Part shown: positions 1 to 9,661 of the stretch, one piece after another
How positions within the stretch are numbered: position 1 is the stretch's first letter
Layout: every line of letters begins with the position of its first letter
From: Fragilaria radians
Lineage: Eukaryota > Bacillariophyta > Fragilariophyceae > Fragilariales > Fragilariaceae
Assembly (NCBI GenBank): GCA_900642245.1
Contig: CAAAJI010000017.1
Location: forward strand, 288,912-352,911
Direction: 5' to 3'
DNA length: 64,000 nt
Notes under the pieces: generated by a model
Databases searched by the model: none
Told to the model about the DNA's origin: nothing
The model's input: the letters and a program-made list of their open reading frames with translations, nothing else
Position numbers and translations under genes: made by a program

Positions 1-280
1 TTCCTGGGTGTCAATGCTCAATCCTTGGTATATTTGAATAAGTCACAGAAGTAGTCCTTTTTTAAGTGTTTACAAAAAAAATTATGACTTAAATATGTTC
101 ACTGATAGCATTCAAACAAAATTCATTTCATACTTGTTGTTATATTGATTTTTGTCGTTTTCTCTTTAGTTACGTGAAATAATCACATCTGCATAGTAAG
201 TAGATCACTGGTTTGTCTCATCTCAGCAAAGTTTTGTTCTCTAAAAAACCTACATTGCTCTGGTTTTCCTCTTTTCTTCA

Positions 281-1708
281 ATGATGGTCATTCGAAGTCG
301 TTCCACTCGGTCCTTGCGATTATCTGATATTTCACGGGGTGATTTTAGGAATCGTGAGAAAAAAAACCATGTTCCACTTATGGTGTCTGTAGTGACAATA
401 GGTTTGGTGATGATTGGGTTAGGACGCATTTTATTGTCTCCTCCGCGATCTCCCGTATATCCTAGGATGCCAAAAACTGCAGTCCGTATAGATGAGAATG
501 TTGGGCTATCACTGGATTTTCGCAAAACTGTCGATGGAAAAAATGTGACGCTGGAAGGTACACACAACGTCTTGCTTGTCATTGCAAAGTCATGCCCTTC
601 CCCAAGATTTATCTTACGTCTAATCGGAGAAGAGGCTCTCTTTTCAGTTCCTATGATACAAATAGATAAATATCAATGGAAAGGAGCGTTTCAAATACCC
701 TTCATTGGATATTACGTTGTGGAGCCTCGTTGGTACGGGTGTGACGTTGCAAAGCCAGCTAAGGATTACAAAGGTGAATCGATCCCAATAGCTGTTTCAG
801 GGAACAGAGACTCAAAGTTAGAACGCATACTTCCAACGCGTACCTCTCTTCCTTTTCTCATCCCAGAGGGATTCTGGGCTTCGGCTAAGCTGAACCCTGA
901 CATTCCTAATAAAAGGCTTTGGATTATTCCGTCCATCCGATCGAAGCATGCTACTCTGATATCCACTTCCAGTCCTCTAGGAGAATCTTCTGTTTCAAAA
1001 GAATCGACACCGATCGATAAAAGCTTTGGAGACCTTTCGAACTATGAGCTCCTATGTTGGATAGGGAGTGATTCAGCTAGAATAATTTGGGAATCATTCA
1101 AATCCATTCGTTCAACTATTGCAAATCATCAAAAACCATTTAAATTTCACTATTATCCAATGGACGACTTTCGTCAACCCGATCGTGACTGGGAACGAGA
1201 ATACAAGCTTAAATTCCGAAAGTGCAAGAATGTAATTGTTTCCGTCGACGAGCTCAAATATTCTATCACACAGGAAGAATATACGCAGCAGGTGGCTACC
1301 TTTCTACGACATTTAGTGAAAATTTTCGATGATGATTCCTTTCCCATTTGGATGTTGACTGTTAATCTATCTCCAATTTTGGATATCAAAATGTGCACTC
1401 ATCCAAAGCGTCGTACCAATCACCATCCGTGTAACGATGCTCTTTTTGAATTATTTGGTTCCATTAAGGCCTTCCCAAATCGAGTAAGACTTCTGGATAA
1501 TACCGACTTAACAAGTCCGCTCCTCGAAGAGGGACTCACAGATGCTATGGCTGTGATTGCGATGCGAATCTTTGCCATAGCTGGTGATCAAGTAAAGGTT
1601 TGGAGAACGAAGAAGCAACGTGGTACAAAGGAAGGGCTACTTCGTAATGGAAAGCTTGAGCCTAATATCGATTATCAAGTTTATGACTTTACTTCAAAGC
1701 AATTATGA
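281..1708 (+). CDS. Unrecognised type II membrane protein (475 aa)
   Basis: I do not recognise this family. The open frame is intact from ATG to TGA with no obvious intron. A basic cytoplasmic N-terminus (about residues 1-32, rich in Arg and Ser) is followed by one hydrophobic segment at about 33-51, so the remaining ~420 residues probably face the ER/Golgi lumen or the outside. The C-terminal half has conserved-looking patches: YYPMDDFRQPDRDWERE, a Cys/His stretch MCTHPKRRTNHHPCND, and RLLDNTDLTSP. The last loosely recalls the end of SGNH/PC-esterase domains, but no GDS or DxxH motif is clear, so I assign no function. It is convergent with POLA2. The many overlapping short frames on the other strand are shadows. 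Confidence 0.75.
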   Translation: MMVIRSRSTRSLRLSDISRGDFRNREKKNHVPLMVSVVTIGLVMIGLGRILLSPPRSPVYPRMPKTAVRIDENVGLSLDFRKTVDGKNVTLEGTHNVLLVIAKSCPSPRFILRLIGEEALFSVPMIQIDKYQWKGAFQIPFIGYYVVEPRWYGCDVAKPAKDYKGESIPIAVSGNRDSKLERILPTRTSLPFLIPEGFWASAKLNPDIPNKRLWIIPSIRSKHATLISTSSPLGESSVSKESTPIDKSFGDLSNYELLCWIGSDSARIIWESFKSIRSTIANHQKPFKFHYYPMDDFRQPDRDWEREYKLKFRKCKNVIVSVDELKYSITQEEYTQQVATFLRHLVKIFDDDSFPIWMLTVNLSPILDIKMCTHPKRRTNHHPCNDALFELFGSIKAFPNRVRLLDNTDLTSPLLEEGLTDAMAVIAMRIFAIAGDQVKVWRTKKQRGTKEGLLRNGKLEPNIDYQVYDFTSKQL

Positions 1709-2213
1709 ACTGACATTCTTCTTTCATATTTCTGATATTTCACCGCGTGCATCATTTCAAATAAATCAAGTATCATGATGTTACATCATTGTAAAATGAA
1801 ATCATTCGAAATTAAGAAAACATTCATGCATAAAAATGTCAAAAATTTCTGAAGCACGGCAGTCCTTCAATATGACTACCTCAATTTGGTTCGTGGCGCA
1901 TAGAAAAGTGGGAAAAGTGCAGTATTAATTCATCATCCAAACAAGTAACAATATATCAAACGCGTGATTAATGAATTAAACAAAAAGTATAGAGCACAGA
2001 CATGATAACAAATTACAGAGGCTAGAAAAGAAATGCACCAAAATGAAGGGTAATGCTAAAGATCCATAGGATTGCACTTTCCCTCGTGTTAGTTTTAGTC
2101 AGTAGTTAGAGTTTATCAAGAATTTTTCCTACTGCCTATTGTTTCACATCAAGTTAAGCAATCATGCTACCCAAACATTCTCTTTCATGAACTTCAGATA
2201 CAAGTTTACGCGC
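1709..2213. other. Convergent intergenic region, no gene seen
   Basis: This 505-base AT-rich gap separates two convergent genes and must hold both 3' ends. I see no open frame with coding character, RNA gene or repeat in it. Confidence 0.6.
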
Positions 2214-4269
2214 TCAGATCTTCTTTATATCAATCGTTATCCGGTCAGGAAGGTCAAATGTACCTTCCAGACTGGAGTCCGCGAGATCCCGTTCAAAAGG
2301 ACAAATCTCCATCAATGCATAAGTTCCACCGGTTGTTCCTTTTGCCAAATGCCCTGGGTTCACAACCATGGTTGAACCACAAATAGGACGAGCAAAACAT
2401 GTTAGTTTCGAGGGAACAATCAAGAGATCCGGCTTACAGGGCATCCGACAGAAATCTATGTTGCGAAGATCTAAGTTGATTCCAATCGGGGGAGGGAACA
2501 AAGGACAATAGCTTTGCTGCTCCAACATATGTTGAGCGATTCGAGACAAACGAGAGCCGCTTTCTAAATTTCCATTTGTCTCGTCTGCACTAATTTGGAA
2601 AAATACGTCATTCGAAGTGATTCCGATAATTGTTTCATTGATGCGAATTGTGCATGGATTGGATACACAGTGGATTCGACGAGGTCCACCACCTTCGCGT
2701 CCAGCAGATTCTACATGTTGCAAGCCTAGAGTCTTAACTTCAATTCCTTCCGCGCCTGGAATATTAAGCATCTTTCCAGATTGAAACGAGTCAGCTAGAG
2801 GGGCTTGTGGAAAAACCCACTCTGCAACTGCATCATCGACTCCTGGAACGAGAACAAATTGAGTCTGAAAATCATTTTCGTTTTCATAAAGCTCCTCTAA
2901 GAGTGTTGAAATCTTGTTAGCGAAGAAAACTTCATGCGTCACTTGAATCTTTGTGCCATCTTCAAGCTGTAGTTCCGTTTGTCCCATAGAAATGGGGACA
3001 AAAGGACCCATTAGTATCACAACATCTGGCCTCAGTGATCGAATAACCTCTACTAGATCCATTAGTGGTGCATAATCCATGTTATCAGTTGTCGTGTAAG
3101 GGCCACATGCTGACAAAATCTGTAAAGGTAAACCTTCCTGAAGATCAAGATGGTATCGCAGCAGTTCTTCATCACTTGATTTCATTCGCGCTGGAGGAGT
3201 ACCAAAAAAGATACGGTTGGGGATCATCATTCTTCCTGTAACATTCATCCCCTCAGCCGCAACAATCTGTCCGGGAAAAAATGAATAAGGTATTTTCTGA
3301 CTGTTCAGAACAGTCAGGTCTAAGTGAATCCTTGTACCATTTGAATAATGTCGTGAGCCTTCGATCAACACAGAAGTTTGATTGATCCGTCCCTCATGTG
3401 CCTGAAAAGAAAAAAGGAGGTTATGATGATTTGGTTTCTGAGATATGTCAACGACTTGGTGCTCCCTTACCTCATTGCATATGCGACCAATACACGTCAC
3501 AACGTCTTGTCGAGGTATTCCAACGGCTTCTAATGGGGCAATATTTTCACCTCCCAAATTAGTTATCATATCGTCTGCCATCTGATTTAAAATCTCATCT
3601 AAGATTCTAGCGCGATCATCAAGTGTGGTAAACATGTGGCGGAACCGTTTCTTAACATTTGTAGGAAAATCTATAGAAACGATGCATCGCCTCTTGTCAG
3701 ATAGAGGAAGTCTTTCCTTAGATTTTAAGGTTTTCTTGGGTCGATAACAGGTAACAACCTTTCCAACTCCAGTCCGCTCGTCGTATGACGGGTTTTGATA
3801 ATTTCTTGCTCTTCCTTGGAGGCAGTAAATGACACTCTCTTCGATGCAGAGCTATTTTCGTTCAATCTTTGATTCTCACGCGAAGAATCAGATTGTTTCC
3901 GCTTTGCATCTGGCGTCACCATCACAAGTCCATGGCGCTTATTCAATCCAGGACGTGTAATGACTGCCGTATCATACTCTTTCAATACAAGAGTGCGGTA
4001 TGACATGAATGATAGATCTGTTAGCTCGGATACTTTGTTGTTGACCGAAAAGGCCTCCCAGCAAGCCGCCATTTGCATCGGAGACACAGCGATGCTTTTC
4101 GATAAAGCAAGACCTGTAAAATAAACGGATGAATGAGGTATCACAGCGATTGGACTAGTTCAAGTAATGAAAAGTCTAACATACACTTGCTAAGTATCGC
4201 ATCATCAGATATGGAGAGACCTGCGTTAAGATAAGCGATTCGAAGTGAAGAGAACTCAGATTCCGACAT
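2214..4269 (-). CDS. POLA2: DNA polymerase alpha subunit B (primosome B subunit), spliced, with one frame break
   Basis: This is the non-catalytic B subunit of DNA polymerase alpha-primase, which starts lagging-strand synthesis in the nucleus. Family hallmarks are visible: SMFQKL-like FRHMFTTLDDRARIL, GQIV/EGMNVTGR in the OB region, ACGPYTTTDNMDY, RPDVVILMGPFVP of the inactive phosphoesterase fold, YCPLFPP, and the C-terminal VNPGHLAKGTTGGTYALME. Exon 1 is 4185-4269 (starts MSESEFSSLRIAYLNAG). A 71-nt intron (4114-4184, GTATGT..TTTTACAG) leads to exon 2. A 69-nt intron at 3402-3470 (GTAAGG..TTTTCAG) is in frame and stop-free, so an uncritical ORF call would translate it. Around 3725-3740 the frame shifts by one base. 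One extra A in the coding-strand run AAGAAAACC would rejoin the frames; a weak 68-nt GT-AG intron is the alternative. Family identity is very secure; that junction is not. Confidence 0.93.
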
Positions 4270-4428
4270 CGGTTTTATTTGACTCTATGACATTCAATTG
4301 CTCAAAATGTGCGTAGTATTTATAAACAGGATATTTTGGCGCGTGAATGCGATGGCAAATAAACAAATATTTGATTTAAGAATTATTGTTGTGAGGATAT
4401 ATATGCTAGTACTTCCCCGAGGACTAAG

Positions 4429-4500
4429 ACCTGGTTAGCTCAGTGGAAGAGCGCACGACTTTTAATCGTGTGGTCGTGGGTTCGATCCCCACATCGGGTG
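4429..4500 (+). tRNA. tRNA-Lys(UUU): tRNA-Lys (anticodon UUU)
   Basis: A complete 72-nt cloverleaf can be folded by eye. The acceptor stem ACCTGGT pairs with ATCGGGT (two G-U pairs). The D stem is GCTC/GAGC. The anticodon stem CACGA/TCGTG encloses the loop CTTTTAA with anticodon TTT. The T arm is GTGGG-TTCGATC-CCCAC, and the discriminator base is G at 4500. There is no intron and no encoded CCA. A T-run that could terminate Pol III lies about 25 bases downstream. It sits upstream of, and divergent from, POLA2. Confidence 0.95.
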
Positions 4501-5480
4501 ACTGGCGGATGTATCGGAGATTCTCTTTTACAGAGAGTGTTATCTACTGTTTGTTAGTTTACGCTACGAGCAATCTTTTCCTCTGTGGAAAATGTACTGC
4601 AGAAAAGTTCACTAATCAATTTCCGATTGCTGATATTTCATTGCTTGAAGAATAAAAGTTAAAGGATATTTGTTTCGAATTGAAGAGCCATTTTATTTAC
4701 CACCCTGTTCTCACAGCTGCATGACATATTTTGGCTCTTTGAGATTTAGAGTAGTATGCCTTAGGAGGTGTACGCTATTTATTTCCAGGAAGTAGTTATT
4801 AGTCAAACGCATCCATAACAAAATTTCCCCATCAGTGGAGTATTTAAGTGCTTATATATAAATAGACATGAACTGGTTTGGAATCTTTTTCCATTAATGC
4901 CAGACTGTTTGGTTCCATAAATTCCTGATATAGAGCAATCGATAAAACAATTGCTTTCTCTGAAATACAATCAAAATATTCATTTCAGTTTGTAGGCTCA
5001 TATAATGCCGTTAGCATTTGGGCGCAGTGCTAGCATTCAAGAATATTGGTTTGGTTTATTTGAACCAAGGCAGACTTTTAGTAGGGACTCAGCAGTCAAT
5101 AAAGTACCAAAGCTTTCAGATGAATAGCAAAGGTATCCCAGGCAAGAACTGTATAGGGGCACTGAGAAACTTCCAATTAAAAGTATCACTTCACACGTAC
5201 TTGATAACTCAGGTCATTGATCCCCGTAAAATTCCATGAAATCAGCTTATTTTGGTAAAATAAGGGAAGTGAAAAGGCTGCAAGTCTTGCCTCATCAGTA
5301 GTAAACTGACCGCACTCTATATTCCACATGATTAATTTATTCTCAACACTTTGATGCGTCATTCTGAGTGTCGTCTAGTTTACTGCTGTTACTGGCACCA
5401 GCTTCAGCTAGCTGGTGGGATAAAATTCATCATGATTGGCCTTGAAGGCTTTTACTATTTCTGTACTGGAGTGGCTTAGT
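4501..5480. other. Gene-poor spacer after the tRNA
   Basis: AT-rich non-coding DNA. A 70-codon frame overlaps the tRNA and a 73-codon frame lies at 5018-5239; neither has recognisable similarity or a coding look, and I treat both as chance. The region ends at the inverted-repeat complex that begins near 5481. Confidence 0.5.
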
Positions 5481-6177
5481 GTGCTCTATTCTGAGTTGCA
5501 CAAAGTGAAATTATGATCTGTTTTATCAATTTTTGACTGAACATTGATCTCATCTGTGCCACTGTCATACCTTAAAGTATAGACTAAAAAGAAATCCATT
5601 AATTTTATAACTTTATGTGAAATGAGCAATATCCAGTCTGACATTAATAGATTACACTAAGAGATGGATTTGTGTACCAGTGTTGGAGACGTCCAAGACT
5701 GCTAGTACAAGTGAGTATAAAGAATCTATATATTCTATGTATTTACACATCTGGGTTTGGGTAGTAAAGACATTAAATATCCACTTGTATTTATATTAAA
5801 GCTAATTAAAAACTAAGGATAGTTTTAAGAAGGATTTTGAGAGAATGAACTAATATCCTAATCAGGATTCACCAGAAAGTGAGCACGTGCGCCTGAAGGA
5901 GGGACGCGACACCTTCACAAGAGGGTGATGTGGAGCGGATGAGATCAATTTTATTCAAAAATAGATAATATTGATCATAATTTCACTTTGTGCAACTCAG
6001 AATAGAACAGCCACGACGCCCTCTTGTGAAGGTTTTGCGTCACTCATTTAGACTTATGTCCTCACTTCTCGGTAAATCTTTATTAGGGGATAAGTTCATT
6101 CTCGTACTATCCTATTTAAAACAGTTTTTTTGTTTTAATTAGCCTTAAAATAAATTAAATGGACATTTAATGTAATG
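5481..6177. repeat. Foldback repeat complex (q'-spacer-p-q-p')
   Basis: Three related blocks are visible. The direct unit runs about 5680-6010. Its 5' part (p, about 5767-5935) recurs as an imperfect inverted copy at about 6011-6177. Its 3' part (q, about 5935-6008, ending CACTTTGTGCAACTCAGAAT) recurs inverted at 5481-5563. The p arms share, for example, CCTTCACAAGAGGG, GAGAATGAACT and GCTAATTAAAA, so p-q-p' could fold into a hairpin of about 165-bp stem with a 75-nt loop. A second dispersed copy of the direct unit is at about 32120-32465. No protein is encoded; it looks like a MITE, foldback or SINE-like family. Confidence 0.85.
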
Positions 6178-6180
6178 GAA

Positions 6181-8079
6181 GGTCTAGCATACAAAGCAAA
6201 TGATCGTCTATTTGCCATTGCTTATGAATAGATGTGAAAATACTTGGAATATCCTTAATCAATATAATTGTGCGTACTAGATGTATTGTGTTTTAGGCAA
6301 ATATGTTTTAGGCAAAATAATTCGTTGCGTAGCCTATTTACTTATCATTCCTCATTTAAATAATATGTCATAAAATGCACAAATTAAAATTGATAAAAGA
6401 TAAGATTTGACTTCCCCTTGTTCAACATCATGGTTAGCAATTATGTGGGACCAACTAGACCAATAAGGACATCAAGAAGCGGAAGAAGGAGGTACCAATA
6501 TGTATTGGGAATGCATCCAAATCCACGAACACTTTCAAATTAGAGAAGAGAATGGCAGGGAACTTCATTTCTCTGGAGGGAAAATAGAAAAGACTAAATT
6601 CTATGTTGACATTTTACAAAGACAAGATGACAAAGATTGACAACAAGATTATCTGTATGTTGAATGAAACTTTAATTAGACGGATTCTAACATCAGAAAA
6701 CAGAAAATGCATCCATCGATAGGTCATCATTAGTTTTTTTGATAATTCGCTAGTTCTCGAAGACAGGTTTCTACCCTAACCATTGACAGTAAAATTCGAT
6801 GCAGTTATGCTAGATTGATTGTGATTGTGAAGCAATGATCGGGATTTTTTTAAAGTTATAACTTACTTTTGAAAAATAAAAATTATTTATTCATAATCTA
6901 AATCAATTTTTTATGTAGTACTGTGAGTTTGTCGGCTACAACTGCCAGTAGCTGCGTTGGACACTTACTAGGCCTGTGGTACCGACATGCTTTTTCATTA
7001 GTAGTGTTGGACAAAAAAGTTAAATTTTTATTCTTACACGCAAGAAATTATTTTGATTTAAATAACAATTTTCATCTACACTACTAAAACGTTTCACACT
7101 CGATCGTAGCCAAACAGGTTGTCCGATCTATGCGATCGGAACTGAAGATAGCATATCGGAGTATCTAATAAATTGTTTAACATGTAGCCATGACGTTGAC
7201 GGAGTATCTCATTTTAATCACCGAACTGTATATTTGATTGCTACTTGCGTTCTCGAGTGATCTCAATTACGGCCCAAGATGCCAACCAAGAACTAAGTTT
7301 AGACTTAAATCGCTACTACGACTGAGTAGTTGTATCAAGGTAATGCTTCAACCATTGGGTTGTACGTAATAGATCCATTCCATATTCACCCAAACTTCTT
7401 AACTGGAATTTTGTCAAGACCTTTTGTTGTAAACTAAAGAATACTTGAAATCATTGACCGTACAAATGCTATTGCATCATTGCAGTCCATAGTGGAAAGC
7501 ACTTAATAGCAATATTGACCTGCAACTAAAATGAAAAATTTGATCACAACATTGACAATATAAATAACTGTATTTCTTTGAATTGGAAAATAACTTTCGT
7601 ATCTTCAGCTGATAAATTGCATGGTCTAAAGTCTAATTTATAAATGTTTTTTACAACAGGAATCAAAATGATAAATAATGCTGTTGCAGTTTTTGGATGA
7701 CTGTTACCATGCTAATACTTCATTGGTTTCAGTTTCTTAAACTTTTACAAGAGAAAAGAACTCACAGAATGGAAGTGAACAGAAAAATGGTTTGGAATTC
7801 CCATTAATACCAACGTTTCTTGGATCTTTTCAGAACAATTTTGATTTTCCAAGAGAATCAGCATCACTTTGACAGTACAATAAAAATAGCAATGATGACT
7901 TTTACGACATCAATAACAGAAAACCTAAGAATATGTTAGGTCAAGTGGTAAAACTTAGTTATTGTATAATGCATTAAATTGTATGACCTGCAAATTCCAC
8001 GTTCGCAAATAGCAATCACAAAAATTCATCTCATAAATATTTTAAAATTTGTAAACGGAAATTCAAAGACGCACTATTC
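6181..8079. other. Gene-free AT-rich region
   Basis: About 1.9 kb without a convincing frame on either strand. A small, weak terminal inversion (TAGTAGTGT about 6999, ACACTACTA about 7079) flanks about 90 AT-rich bases and may be an old miniature element. Otherwise I see nothing interpretable. Confidence 0.5.
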
Positions 8080-8760
8080 TGAATATCCGGGTTTTGGATG
8101 TTTTGTAAATTTTACCAAAAATTGCACATTCTTTCCCTTACCCTCATTACAAAACACAATAACAAAACATCCAAATACATATATTAAAGAATGGTTATTT
8201 TCATATTATTTTTTTGGGGGGCAGGCCAGTGCAACGGTCTCGAACTAACGACTTGGTGATTTACGAAAAAACAGCAATGTCATCATTAACTGTTGGCCAT
8301 GAAAATGATGGCTACAAACATAGCAATGTTACTTCTTTATCGTTTGCTTCAAGACAAAAACGAAGGTAAATTACAGAAAAGAGTGTTGTCAGTCAAAGGC
8401 TCTTGTCAGAGCGTCATGCACAAATTGCGAGGGTCGTTCATCTTTAAATTACGCCAATCGCTCAAGAGAAACTCCAAACATGTGTGTGTCATGTGGATAC
8501 CTCTTTTTGCGGGAATAATTCGAGGTATTGTCTCAATGGCTAGGTCTGTATGTATAATGTACAGGCCTGTTGGTATTCGGATGTTTTGTAGGCCTACAAA
8601 ACGACCGGAACACTTTGTAAAAAACCCGGAAAACAAAGAGCATTACAAAACATCCGATTTGTAATTTGGACGTTTTGCACCACAAAAGGATTAAAATTTC
8701 GAAAAAACGTCCATAACCAGGATGTGGACATTTTGTTTTATGGACGTTTTGTGCCACATA
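8080..8760. repeat. Cluster of inverted GGAYGTTTTGT repeats
   Basis: Perfect inverted pairs share one core. TTTGGATGTTTTGT (8093-8106) faces ACAAAACATCCAAA (8162-8175). TCGGATGTTTTGTA (8577-8590) faces TACAAAACATCCGA (8644-8657). AAAACGTCCATAA (8704-8716) faces TTATGGACGTTTT (8738-8750). A 20-nt perfect palindrome, GTTTTGTAGGCCTACAAAAC, covers 8583-8602. A further direct copy (GGACGTTTTGC) is at about 8673. The cluster lies 300-1000 bases upstream of the MYCBP gene. It could be overlapping miniature inverted-repeat elements of one family or a set of binding sites. The 123-codon frame across it (8293-8664) is probably not a gene. Confidence 0.8.
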
Positions 8761-9088
8761 AGCACCAGCCTTAGGATCTTTTGTAAAATAATTTGCTCGG
8801 CGTAGCAACGCTAGCAACAACTACTAAGTTAGCTTAATTTAAATTTTCCCGAGCTGTTCTTTTTTCCATTAGGGGTTTCGTTTCGTTTTCTGCAAAGCAC
8901 GTCATCACGAAGAAAAAACGGTACACCCATTAACAAGGTTGTGAAAACGATACAACAATTCGCCAAAGTTCCTTTGGAAGTTAATTTTGTATGTCTGTGT
9001 GAAATACACATCTAAAAGAAGTGATTGGAATATCCTACTGTTTGTCGTGAATGCTCAAAATTTTCAATTAAACAAAATTGGCTTCACC
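8761..9088 (+). promoter_or_regulatory. Presumed MYCBP upstream/promoter region
   Basis: About 330 bases between the inverted-repeat cluster and the MYCBP start codon. It must hold the promoter and 5' UTR, but I see no specific element. An upstream in-frame ATG at 8987 would add 34 unconserved residues; the ATG at 9089 has a better context (CACCATGAA). Confidence 0.35.
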
Positions 9089-9553
9089 ATGAACAAGACA
9101 TTAAGTAACAACAATGGCAACATGTCCTCGGCAGGATCCAGTAATAGCACCTCAATAGGACAAAATCATAGTACAAATCCAGCGCATAATAATTCCAGTG
9201 CGATGTCTTCTGTTGGTATTAGCAACAACAACAATAGCGCTGTCTCGACTAACGATTCGAAAAAGGAAGAGTTTCGAAGGTATTTAGAAAAGACGCATGT
9301 ATTGGATGCTCTAACAAAAGTGTTGGTGGGATTGTATGAAGAACCAGAGCGACCACCCAATGCAATCGATTATATTCGGAAATACATGGGTGCTCCTCCC
9401 AATATCGACGTGGAAGCCCTCCAAAACGAAAACATGATGTTGCATAAGAAAGTAGAACAGCTTACTAGACAATTGGAAGCAGTAACCGCTGCAGCGACAA
9501 CCGTAGGATCTGCTCCGGTGGCTCATTCCGAAAAGCGACAAAAGGATCCATGA
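9089..9553 (+). CDS. MYCBP: c-Myc-binding protein homologue (MYCBP/AMY-1)
   Basis: Small conserved eukaryotic protein. In animals it binds Myc and A-kinase anchoring proteins; in protists it is usually thought of as a ciliary or signalling adaptor, and I cannot tell its role here. The family core is plain: SKKEEFRRYLEKTHVLDALT, then KVLVGLYEEPERPPNAIDYI and RKYMGAPPN, followed by a C-terminal coiled coil with heptads (ALQNENMMLHKKVEQLTRQL). The first ~50 residues are a low-complexity Asn/Ser-rich extension absent from the ~100-residue animal protein. I chose ATG 9089 over the in-frame ATG at 8987 because of its start context and because the extra residues look like UTR. It is convergent with the BMT5-fusion gene, 108 bases away. 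Confidence 0.9.
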   Translation: MNKTLSNNNGNMSSAGSSNSTSIGQNHSTNPAHNNSSAMSSVGISNNNNSAVSTNDSKKEEFRRYLEKTHVLDALTKVLVGLYEEPERPPNAIDYIRKYMGAPPNIDVEALQNENMMLHKKVEQLTRQLEAVTAAATTVGSAPVAHSEKRQKDP

Positions 9554-9661
9554 AATTTTGATAATATGAATTAGGATAGCGAAAGCAAGACATTTCATGG
9601 CTACAATGACAACAATTGCTATTTGCAGCTTCTTTTGAATATCATTCACTAATTATAAGAA

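Noticed and set aside
4443..4655. 70-codon frame starting inside the tRNA gene
   Set aside because: Its first third is tRNA-Lys sequence; a coding gene there is implausible.
5018..5239. 73-codon frame next to the foldback repeat
   Set aside because: No recognisable motif, no start context and AT-rich repeat surroundings; length is within chance.
6990..7090. Small inverted repeat TAGTAGTGT/ACACTACTA around AT-rich DNA
   Set aside because: Only nine matching bases and imperfect interior symmetry; expected by chance in this composition.
8293..8664. 123-codon plus-strand frame upstream of MYCBP
   Set aside because: It runs straight through the inverted-repeat cluster, its opposite strand is equally open, and no conserved motif is visible.
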